Assembly: GCA_949825045.1 (NCBI GenBank)
Contig: OX463836.1
Location: 9,131,829-9,195,828 of the forward strand
Origin: Argyresthia goedartella
Taxonomy: Eukaryota > Arthropoda > Insecta > Lepidoptera > Argyresthiidae
Direction: 5' to 3'
Length of the DNA stretch: 64,000 bases
A model generated the notes under the pieces. It did not search any database and had not been told where the DNA came from. It saw only the letters and a program-made list of their open reading frames with translations. Below, one piece after another: positions 36,401 through 48,400 of the stretch. Position 1 is the stretch's first letter; each line of letters opens with the position of its first letter. The translations under genes and the position numbers were made by a program.

Positions 36401-39400
36401 GGGCAAAAGGTGGTCCTGACATGTCCGACAAGGGGTGACGTGGACGAAGTGAGAAAAAGGCTCACAAGTGGTGGGAATGTCAGAGTGGAAGAAGTACGGC
36501 CCCGAAACCCACTGGTAATCATCCGCGATGGCTGACTGCAAGGATGAAGACATAATTCAGTATCTTGTAGCTCAAAACCGTCGCATCGTGGATGGACTCA
36601 GTGAAGAGCAACTGAAGATGGCCGTGCGGTTCCGCAAAGCGGCAAGAAACCCGCTACAACGACATGTCGTCCTGGAGGTATCAGGACCACTGTGGCTGCG
36701 ACTGACTCACGCGGGGCACGTCCATATTAACATCCAGCGGCTCCGAGTGCTCGACCACTCACCGCTGGTGCAGTGCCTGCGGTGTTTAGGATACGGCCAT
36801 ACGCGGAGACATTGTGACGAGCACACCAATAGCTGCTCACACTGTGCCGGGCCTCACCACATTAAAGATTGTAAAAAGCGTGAAGAAGCCCCCAAATGTG
36901 TAAACTGTGCGTGCACTAAAAACGAGCCTTGCCACAATGCCTTCAGTAGTAACTGTCCCGTCCGCCAGAAGTGGGACAGTATCGCGAGATCCAGGGTGAC
37001 GTACTGCTGAGGGCAGCCAAATGAGAAACATGGCTTCGGTCAAACTCGCCGTGGTGCAAGCCAATCTCCAGAGAGCGGAGTTGGCCACGGCGGAGTTACT
37101 CGTGGAGTCCCAAAAACGAAAGGTAGCATTCGCCCTGCTGCAGGAACCCTACCCAAGGGGCTCCCGGGTCTTACAAAAAACCGGAGCCAGAACTAAGCCC
37201 GTCAAGGCAGCCATCCTGGTTCTCGACAGTAGGATACAAGTTGTTGAGAACCAGGACATCATGACCGAAACGGTGGCTGCGGCAAGGTTCAAGATGGGCA
37301 ACACAGAAATAGGCGTGGTGTCCGTTTACTTGGAGGGTAGCAGCGAGGACATAGATTAAGACCTTCGCGTGGTTCGGGCGATATGTGAGCGTTTGGGCAC
37401 GAGGAATATCATCGTCGGAGGGGACTTTAATGCCTGGAGCCCCTGGTGGGGAAGTGTGACAGAAAATGCCCGAGGAGAGGCTTGTAGCTCCTTCTTCGAT
37501 GATATGAACTTCCACGTGCTCAACATTGGCGACATACCAACTTTCGAAGTCCTTCGCGACGGTCGGTGGTGCAGGAGCAGAGTCGACGTCACCGTATGCA
37601 GTCCATCCCTAGTCGACAAAATATTCAACTGGGAGGTTGAACGTGGTTGGACCTCTTCCGACCACAACGCGGTGGCGTTCGGTCTGTTCCTGGGGCATGC
37701 GCCGGATCCTCCAAGGTCTGTGGGCACCCGCCTGTATAACACAAAGAAAGGAGATTGGGGGCACTTTGGTGAGGTCCTGGCAAGTGCACTGTCGGAACAT
37801 TTTATCTCCGCATCCTCCATCGCGGAATGTCAAACTGCAGAGGAGGTTGGAAACCTGGTTGATAAACTCGAACTTAGCATTACCAAGGCATGCGAGGCGT
37901 CGATACCAAAAATTTCTCCAGCAAAGGGAAGGAAGTTCCCATGGTGGACGGCTGAGCTAGACTCACTCAAAATAGAAGTGAGTCGAAAAAGGGGTCATAT
38001 TAGAAACGCCGCTCCTCACCGAAGAGCACACGTCGTAGACCAGTACCTAGAGGCTCGCGGAAGATACGGCAGGGCGGTCAAAGAAGCGATGATCACTAGC
38101 TGGAAGTCCTTCTGTGCCGCCCAAGACCGCGAGAGCCTCTGGGATGGTATATATCGGGTCCTTCGCAAAACAACGCGAAGGCCCGATGACGTGCTGCTCA
38201 AAGACAGGAGCGGGACCTGCCTAGACCCTGAAGGCTCGGCTGCAGCCCTGGCGGCCACTTTCTTCCCGGATGATGACGACGCCTCAGACAACCAGGACCA
38301 CCTCCTCGTAAGGCAGGCAACTATTGACCGGTCACCTGGCGATCATGAAGCCGCCCAAGACCCACCATTTGAGGAGGCAGAAATGATGAAGGCTGTGCGT
38401 TCCTTTTGCCCAAAAAAGGCCCCGGGCCCAGATGGTTTCTCAGCAGACATTTGTGTGGCCGCCATCGAGAGGCACCGGGATGTATTCCTGGCTCTGGCGA
38501 ACAGATGCCTGAGCCTGGGATGCTTCCCGAGGTCATGGAAAGAGGCGGCCATTTGCGTGTTGAGAAAGCCCGGGAAGGATGATTATGCGCAGCCCAAATC
38601 ATACCGACCGATTGGCCTCCTCTCTGTCTTGGGCAAAGTGCTGGAGAAAATGGTAGTAAAGCGACTCCAGTACCATATACTGCCCAAATTGAATCCTAGG
38701 CAGTATGGCTTCATGCCACAAAGATCCACTGAAGACGCCCTCTATGATGCGGTGACACATCATAGAGGGAGATACTAGCGGAAGTCAAACGAAAGAATAT
38801 TGTTATAGTTGTGTCTCTCGACATCGAGGGGGCGTTCGACAACGCCTGGTGGCCGGCTATTAAACTGCAACTATTAGAATTGGGGTGCCCGGATAACCTA
38901 TATAACATTATATAAGACTACTTTAGGGAAAGGAGGGTGAAAATCAAGTATGCTGGAGGGGAGGCGGAAAAGAGCACCACAAAGGGTTGTGTCCAGGGTT
39001 CAATAGCTGGACCCACCCTGTGGAATGTGGTGCTCAATCCCCTCCTCAATGAGATGGACACCCTCCAAGTCTATAGCCAGGCCTTTGCAGATGACGTAGT
39101 CCTGATATTCTCCGGAAAGTCGGTGGTGGCCCTGGAGGCTGAAGCTAACAGAGTCCTGGCGGCAGTCTTCTCCTGGGGGGTTAGAAATAAGCTTAAATTC
39201 GCCCCCCATAAAACCAGTGCAATGGTCGTCACAAAAAAGCTCAAGTATGACGACCCCCACATCCAGATGGGCGGCGTACCGATTGCACTGGTGGAGGAGA
39301 TAAAGTTTCTGGGAGTCATCATCGACCGTAAACTTACGTTCGGCTCCCACGTGGTAGCCGTATGCAAAAAGGCGACCAACATATATAGACAGCTCGCCTG

Positions 39401-42400
39401 CGCCGCAAAAACCACGTGGGGGCTGAATCCGGAGGTAGTCAGGACAATCTACGTCGCGGTAGTGGAGCCTGTAATCCTTTACGCGGCAAGTGTCTGGGGA
39501 ACCGCCGCTGACAAACAGATGACGCAAAAAGTGCTCAATTCTGTGCAGCGGGGGTTCCTCCAGAAGATAGTGAAGGGTTATAGGACCATTTCCCTAAATG
39601 CAGCACTGGTACTGGCTGGCCTGCTCCCCCTTGATATCAGAATTAAAGAACAAGTTAAACTTTACAAGGCAAAGAGGGGCGGGCCAATGGGCGACATCCC
39701 GTCAGATAGGAAAATAGAGGAACGCGCCCCCTTTGCGGAGGCACCACATCCAGTGCGAGACGAACCACTGACATTCGAGTGCCTGGAAGATTTTGCGCCC
39801 ACCACTGTCGACCACCTTAACATCGTCGGCCCCCAAGTCTACACTGACGGCAGTAAGATTGGGGGCGGGGTGGGGGCCGCTTTCACCTGGTGGAAGGATG
39901 GGGTGGAAGCGGCCTTTAGAACATTCCGCCTGGAACCATACTGTACAGTTTTCCAGGCGGAAATGTACGCAATCAAAATGGCAGTGGAACTGGCTCGAGA
40001 TCGCAAAGAGTCCGTCATTATCATATTCAGTGACTCGCGGTCGTCTCTGGAGCTCCTGTCGAGCGTTCGAGTGACCCACCCGCTGGCGCTTGCAACGCGT
40101 CGCGCTGCCACAGAGTTGAGGGCAGTGGGTGGTGAGCTGCGGCTGTTCTGGGTACGGGCGCACGTGGGGACGCCCGGCAACGAGCGAGCAGACGAGCTCG
40201 CAAAACGTGCGGCCCACAAAAAAACGCGTGCCGACTACGACCGGTACCCAGTATCGTTCGCTAAAAGAACGATACGGCAGGAGTCCATTGCCGAATGGCA
40301 GAGCCGGTACGAATCCGGAGACACCGCTTCAGTCACAAAAGCGTTCCTCCCAGATGTCGCCCAAGCACACCGCACGATGCTCCATGTGCACATTTTCATA
40401 GAGTGTCCGTTGTATGGGAGGAGAAGGTTCGAGGCCGAGATGGTCATGGGCGGCCAAATAACTAAGTCGAACCTACCAAACCTCCTACAGGACAAAACAA
40501 CGCGCCCAGTCCTGGCAGCATTCATGAGGGAGATCGTGCGGTTATGCAATATAAGAAATAAATAGGTTCTATCCGGGCACCGATCCAAGTAATTATTAAT
40601 TATTAAATGAATTGTTAATTAATTATTTTGACTATTTATTTATTGAAATGATTTTTATGTTATTGTTAATGTCAATGTCATTATATTATGGTAATAAGTA
40701 AATTAAATAGACGCAACTTAATGTCAACAATGTAAATATTTTAGGATTAAGTTAATTATGTTAATACTAAGTTTAAGTTAATAATGTTTAGGGCAAACCT
40801 GTATGATTCTGGCGTCTCCAAATAACAAAAAAAAAAGGGAAAATATATATATATATATATATACTGTATATAATAAAGAAATAAAAATGTATAAAAATAA
40901 TAACGATAATATCTATAATTATAATTTCATATCTAAATGTAATAAATATTTATACGATAGGATTTAAATTTTGATGAATTGTAAGGAGACGCCAAAAAAA
41001 TAGAAATAAACGATGTATAAAGGCACCTCACCCACGAGGTGGAAAAAAAGAAAGTGGGCATACGGTGTTTTTAGTCGGTAAGAGTCCGACACTGCCAGGG
41101 CCTCCCTTCCCTGGCGTCCATGAGGATTTTCACCGTGTGTCCAGAAAAAAAAAAAAAAAAAACTAACCTAACTAAACATGGAACGCTCCATGGGCCTCGG
41201 TGCTAACCTAACCTAACTTAACATGGAACGCTCCATGGGCCTCGGTGCTAACTTAACCTAACTTAACATGGAACGATCCATGGGCCTCGGTGTTAACCTA
41301 ACCTAACTTAACATGGAACGCTCTATGGCCCTCGGTGCTAACCTAACCTAACATGGAACGCTCCATGGATCTCGGTGCTAACCTAACCTAACTTAACATG
41401 GAACACTCCATGGGCCTCGGTGCTAACTTAACCTAACTTAACATGGAACGATCCATGGGCCTCGGTGCTAACCTGACCTAACTTAATATGGAACGCTCCA
41501 TGGCCCTCGGTGCTAACCTAACCTAACATGGAACGCTCCATGGGCCTCGGTGCTACCCTAACCTAACTTAACATGGAACGCTCCATGGGCCTCGGTGCTA
41601 ACTTAACCTAACTTAACATGGAACCATCCATGGGCCTCGGTGCTGACCTAACCTAACTTAACATGGAACGCTCCATGGCCCTCGGTGCTAACCTAACCTA
41701 ACATGGAACGCTCCATGGCTCTCGGTGCGCATTTTATTTGTAATCCACTGTTTTGTGCAGAAAAGTTTATCAAATATTACATTCCCTCGTATAATTAGCC
41801 TGTTCTAAGGCTAGTCTATTAATTGGCCGAGTGGATTTTTTGTCGAAAATACCAGAATATCTTCATATGTGCCTGTGTTTGCCTGTTGCAAGGTCAGTGA
41901 CCCCCGCCGCGAGCCCGCCGCGGATGAACTGGAAGCGCTCTGCGACGCGATCTCGGGCGACGGGCGGGTGCGGGTGAACCGACTGGTGACGGTCTCCAGG
42001 TAGGTGACGGCAGTCCTCGGCACCCGACATAATAGTAGTTTATCTACACACGTATCATAAACTTACTTTACTGCGTACAAAAACTACACGTTACGATCAG
42101 CATAATGTTAAACTACTTGGTAAAAACTCATTTCTTATCTGAAAAATTACACATTATGACCATAATGTGTAATTTTTCTATATATAATGACATTCAAATT
42201 TCGAACGCCGACGCCCGCCGGCGTGCCGCCCCTAGTTTGTCTGTGAAGTTGGTAATGACATTCAAATTTCGAACGCCAACGCCCACCTGCGTGAAGTTGG
42301 TACTACAGAACAAGCTAAACAACTACAGAGCCACAATGCCGGTCAAACATGCGGTTCCTGAACACATCAAAGAGAGCTTATGATATGTGTATAGATAAAC

Positions 42401-45400
42401 TAGTGTATGTAACTGTACATAATTAGGCATTAAAACTCGAGTGATATTATTATGAAACGAGCCGCTCTCGAGTATTAATGCCCCCATTATGTAGCAGTCA
42501 CATAAGCTACTATTATGTGACCGATACATAATGAAGGGCAGTAAAACTGGAGAGTGGATGATGAATCGAGCCGAAGGCGAGTTCCATAATAATATCACTC
42601 GAGAGTTTTAATGCCTAATTATGTACAGTTATGTAACTGTACATAATTAGGCATTAAAACTCTAGTGTATGTACACTAGTTTATCTACACACATATTATA
42701 AGCTCTCTTTGATGTGTTCAGGAACCACATGTTCGACCGGCATGGTGGCATTGATAATTGTTCTGCACTTGTTTAACTTGTTCAGTAGTACCAACTTCAC
42801 AGAAAAACTACGGGCGGCACGCAGGCGGGCGTCGGCGTTCGGAATTTAAATATCATAATTTGTCGAAAATTTATACATTATGGTTATAAGAAATAAGTTT
42901 TTACCAAGTAGTATAACATTATGCTGGTCGTAACGTGCGGTTTTTTGACGCTGTAAAGAGGGTTTATGATACGTGTGTAGATAAATAAATAAAAACACAA
43001 AACAAATCACCGCCTCAGGCCTTTCGCAACAAAACATCGCTGAAGATTTTTGTTTAGTGGGGATTTCTGGATTTTTAATAAGCGGGGAACCTATTGATAA
43101 GAGGGGATTTCTGTAACAAACTATTAAGAACTTAGGATTTCTGGAGTAACTCATTAATAAGTAGGGATTTCCGAGATAACCTACGTATAAGTGGGGATTT
43201 CTGGAATACGCCAGTAAATAAGACTGTAAATATCGTACCTAAACCTCTGTGGAGCTGAGGTTGTGGCTCTGTCTACCATGCGGAGGTCCCGGGTTCGATC
43301 CCCGGCCAGCCAGGGATGCAGAAAACAACACAACAGGTCTTGGATCTTTATGGGTGTGACGTCGCTGTTGAGTCCAAAACTTAACATATGTACCTGTATA
43401 GAGTATACCTGTATAATTTATTACTGTTATTTGGAAAAGCGCCATCTATAGATTTCATTGTATATTATTTGCATTACAAATTGACCTTGATCTGACTGAT
43501 CACACGTTAGACATGTATAAGCTTGAAGCATTTTATGATAGATGGCGCTAGTAGTCTAAACCGCCTACTAACTGTGCTATAAATTGGTAGACATAAGGAA
43601 TTTCTGTCTCTTTGCCTTGCAACCGTCCAATACAACGCACGTATCAATTTCGGCCTTTTCATTTCGCTCCTTCACCCTCTATGTCCCGAGTGCGACATAT
43701 GGTGACCCCTAATAGTACACGCTTGAGTCTTCGTATTAATTAGCCTGGAAGGGATCCGCGCTAGTAAAATTCAGCGGCAACGATACTTGCTACGAATTGC
43801 GCAACCGCGCCCCGAAGATCGCCCGGTGTCTACCTTCAACTTAGCGTTTAATTCGTAACGTGGTAGACTAAGCCACCTCATCGGTCAAGATCGACAGGCA
43901 TAAGCTCAGAAACAAAGAAGAAGGGTGAAAGGTGGCCTGAGAGCTAGCGAGATAACGAAACTTGTCTACGCAACATTGAACGACGGCCATACCAAACCAC
44001 TGCCACGTGTGTGTGGCACCGTGGTACTTACTCCGAGAAGGCGGAAGATATCCAGAGTGCGTGTCGACACGTGCTGCATCATCAAAAGGCATCCAGAGCC
44101 TAGTGGGCACGTGCATCGTCATCAAAAGGGCAAGTGAGCTGGCAATTCCCACCCATTCCATTATATTCCCATTTAATATTGCTAATCGCTTAGTTAATCT
44201 TAGTTAGATAGATATTCGAAATAACCTCTCGTTTCCTTTATCTTTATCTTTTTATAATGGACGTTTCCAGTAATTTGAAGGACCTTAAGTCCAAACGAGG
44301 TGTAGCGAAGAGAAAATTGACTCTTTTCAAAAAATATATAGACTCCATTAACCCAGCAGCATTAACGGCAGAATCAGTTATCGATATTAAGTTGCGAATG
44401 GAGAAATTACCCGATCTTTATGAGGATTTTTGCAGGACACAGGATTGTATAGATACTATGAGTCAGGATGAGGATCTTGACACCGAGATGTCGGAGAGGG
44501 AGACCTTTGATCAAGTCTTTTACAGGCTATCTGCAAAGGCTAAGGTGTTGGTAGCAACCAAAGACACCAAGCCAAAGCATGAGGGGCAACCGCCTCCGCC
44601 TCCACCGCCTCTTGTGGACAGTGAGTCGATTAAATATCCAGAAATCAGCTTACCCACCTTCAGTGGGGACGTAAGGCAGTGGTTGGAGTTTCGAGACACT
44701 TTTGACGCGTTAGTTAATCAGAGTAAAATGCAACCAATAATAAAGTTTAAATATCTTCGCAGTTGTTTACAGGGCAGCGCGTTAGAGGTCATAAGTTCGC
44801 TCGATTATACCAGTGAAAGCTACACGCTGGCGTGGCAATTATTGTGCGAACGCTACAATAACCCACGAGTTCTAGTTTTCAATCATTTACAGGCTCTTTT
44901 TGATATTAATACAGTATCAACAACCGCATCATCATTGAGAAATCTCCATGATAATATTTCCAAGCATGTTAGGACCCTCCGCTCTTTGAACGTGCCCGTA
45001 GAAAATTGGGATTTGATAATCATTTATATCTTGCAGAATAAACTAGATACCAAATTAAAATTTAAATGGGAAGAAAAAAATAATTCTAGGAAATTGCCAA
45101 CGTTACAGGAATTCAAGGCTTTCTTGAGGGACCGCGCTGACCTGCTTGAAACTACAGGATCAGCTGAGCGAACCGACGCCGGCGGAAGCGGCAATCCAGC
45201 CGCGACGCCTTCAAGGAAGACCATGGTAACCACGTCCGATCCTACCAAGGTACAATCCAAATTTAATTCTAAACCTAACCAATGTCCCGTATGTTCGGGA
45301 TCACATTTTATAACCCAGTGCCAAAAGTTCCAAACGCTAGATGTGGGCGCTAGGATACGTACCGTAAACAAACTTCGTTTATGTTTCAATTGTCTTTCCA

Positions 45401-48400
45401 GTACACATATATTTTCTAACTGCAGGGCTAGTACCTGCCGTCTGTGTAAACGCAAGCACCACACGCTTTTACACAGATCAGATGATACCAATCAAACAAC
45501 AACCACAACGTTTACCAAGGAACAACCTCCAAATCAACCAAGTACTAATAACAACCAACTAGTAAACACAACTCAAACCAGTAGCATACAAAATAACACT
45601 TACTCTCAGTCTGTTCACCCCCAACCAAAACCAGTTTTATTATCCACAGCACAAGTATTTATCTTAGATAAACACAACCAGCCACAACGGCTAAGAGCCC
45701 TTTTAGACTCGGGCTCTCAGTCTAATTTCATTACGGAAGATGCGTGCAATAAATTGCAACTTGATAGGAAATCATTTAATATGCAAGTAATCGGGTTCAA
45801 TAATAGTGTGTCAAACGTACAACATTATTGTGACATTAACTTGAATTCATTGGACAATACCTACCAAACAAATATGACCTGTTTTATTGTGCCTACTATT
45901 TGTAGTTTGAACGTAATATTACCAGAAAAAAATTGTTTACGAATCCCATCGCGTTATCAGCTAGCCGACAGCGGCTATTGTTCGCCGGGCGAAGTAGATT
46001 TAATTATAGGTGCCGAACAATTTTATAACTTAATGTGTATCGGTCAACATAAGCTCGGGGTAGGGTTACCAACATTACAACGTACACGCTTGGGATGGGT
46101 GATTTCGGGTTCGGTAAATAGCATATTAGAAACAAAATCAGTGCGATGCAACTTTGTAATTTAAAATCAGTTACAAAGAATTTGGGAAATAGAAGAAGGT
46201 TCCGTACCTTGTTTACCGGGTGATGAGACACAATGCGAGGAGATTTTTTTAAAAACTCATACACGCAACTCTGACGGTAATTTCGTCGTTGAAATCCCAC
46301 TCAAGTTACCATCCCGCGAGTTAGGTAAATCTAGACATATTGCTTACAGGAGGTTCAAAGCATTAGAATCAAAGTTTCAACGGAACCCTTATTTCAAACA
46401 AAAATACGTAGAATTTATGCAAGAATTCGAACAAAGCGGCCATATGATTAAAATAAATAATAATTATGAAAATACCTACAACTTTTTACCACATCACGCC
46501 GTGACACGAGAATCACCCACCACCCCCATACGTGTAGTTTTTGACGCATCGTGTAAAACAGATAGCGGTTTGTCACTAAATGACCTCCAATATAAGGGCG
46601 CGATACAACAGGACGATTTGATAGACATATTGTTACGTTTTAGAACTTACAAATATGTTATAAATGCAGATATAGAGAAAATGTATAGAAAAATTTATTT
46701 GTCTCCTGAACAACACCAGCTGCAATGCATTTTCTGGCGTGAAAACACCAATCAGAAGTTACAAGTTTATGCACTAACAACCTTAAGTTTCGGTCTTAAG
46801 GCTGCACCACACATAGCAACAAGATGTTTGTTGCAATTAGCATATGAAAACCAAAATACATTCCCAATAGCTGCGGAAACCATTACGTCACAGTTCTACA
46901 TGGACGACTTACTCTATGGGGGAACTGATGAGCAGCAGGTAGCAACAGTAGCAAAACAAGTGGATGACATTCTGCGAAAGGCAAATTTCATTTTACGAAA
47001 ATGGAAATCCAATTCAGAAACTATCTTGAATAGGGTAGGTGTAGGTAAATCGGAAAACACGCATCAAACCACTAAACCTACCGACCTACCTACCGAATTA
47101 GGGGACAAAATCCATAAGGTACTAGGTTTGGCATGGTGCGATAATTCTGACCAGTTTATGTACACGATAAAAAAGGACCAAAGTACTAACCCATTAACAA
47201 AAAGAAAAGTGCTATCAATTATTTCATCTATTTTTGATCCATTAGGGTTAATAGGTGCCGTGATAGTGAAGGCAAAAATATTTATTCAGCAACTTTTCAA
47301 AACCAAGACAGATTGGGATGCGCAACTGTCACCAGAACTAACAGAAGAATGGAAGAAATTCTATTCCGAGATCTCATTTTTGCAACAATTAAGAATACCA
47401 AGATTTACACTCCTTTCAAATTGTATAAAAATTGAAATCCATGGATTTTCTGACAGCTCTAACAAGGCATATGGTGCCGTTATCTATCTTAGATCTATGG
47501 ATGAAGTAGGTAATATCCAAGTTCACCTACTGTATACCAAGTCAAGGGTCGCGCCAATAAAAGGTCAAACTATACCCAGATTAGAACTTTGCGCAGCCCT
47601 ACTACTCGCAACTCACATAGATAGGGTAAAAAAGGCTCTTAAATGTGATATAAAAAACATTTACCTATGGTCAGATTCAAGCATCGTACTAGCATGGCTA
47701 AAAAACGATAGCTTAAAACCTAACTGTTTTGTAAACAACAGAGTTGCACAAATACTTGCAATCACAAACAAAACAGACTGGAGATGGGTGTCGTCAGAAG
47801 ACAACCCAGCTGACCTTTTGTCACGAGGAGTGGATCCAAGTAAACTAGGAAATACGCGTATGTGGTGGTGTGGGCCATCATGGTTGAGTCAACAAAATAG
47901 TACTTGGCCGGTGCGTAGTGAGCCATTGTTGTCGAACCATGACTCAAGGCTTGAAGATACTACAACAACTAGTAGTTTCCCTACTCAAACTTATGCAAAC
48001 CCCACCTTCCAGTACCTATTTCACAAATGGTCTAGTGACACGAAGATAGTACGTGTACTTGGTTATGTATTGCGTTTTATACATAACCTGAAGTGCAAGG
48101 TACGTACGTCCCAGCCGGATAATAGATTAGTAGGTCCATTATCGGTAAAAGAAATTAGTAATTCCTTACACACATTAATTAAACAGTCTCAAATCGAATC
48201 CTACCCACAGGAATATAATCTCCTATTAAAAAATAACCCATTGCCAAATACATCTAAATTATTATCGCTACAGCCATTTATTGTTGACGGATTAATTCGC
48301 GTGGGCGGGAGGATAACTCACTCACAATACTCATATAATAAAAAACACCCTTTATTACTTCATCATGAACACATTCTTACCAACCTTATTATGCAAGGCG

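Larger units (their letters stand above)
35469..41162 (+). mobile_element. R1-clade non-LTR retrotransposon (TRAS-like placement), 5'-truncated, inserted in the 45-bp minisatellite
   Basis: The element carries ORF1 (Gag with three zinc knuckles), ORF2 (APE endonuclease, RT, RNase H), a 3' UTR and an A18 tail (41145-41162). It is flanked by an 11-bp duplication CTAACCTAACT (35458-35468 and 41163-41173). Removing the element restores a minisatellite unit with one base difference. There is no 5' UTR and ORF1 lacks its start, so target-primed integration ended early. Several frameshifts and stops make this copy inactive. Confidence 0.92.

Noticed and set aside
41163..41728. True telomeric DNA
   Set aside because: CCTAA motifs occur only two or three at a time within a 45-bp unit, and the array lies in a Pus10 intron.
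43263..43330. tRNA gene suggested by GGGTTCGATCCC
   Set aside because: Only a B box and partial arms are present and the sequence continues as a SINE; no complete cloverleaf or acceptor stem.
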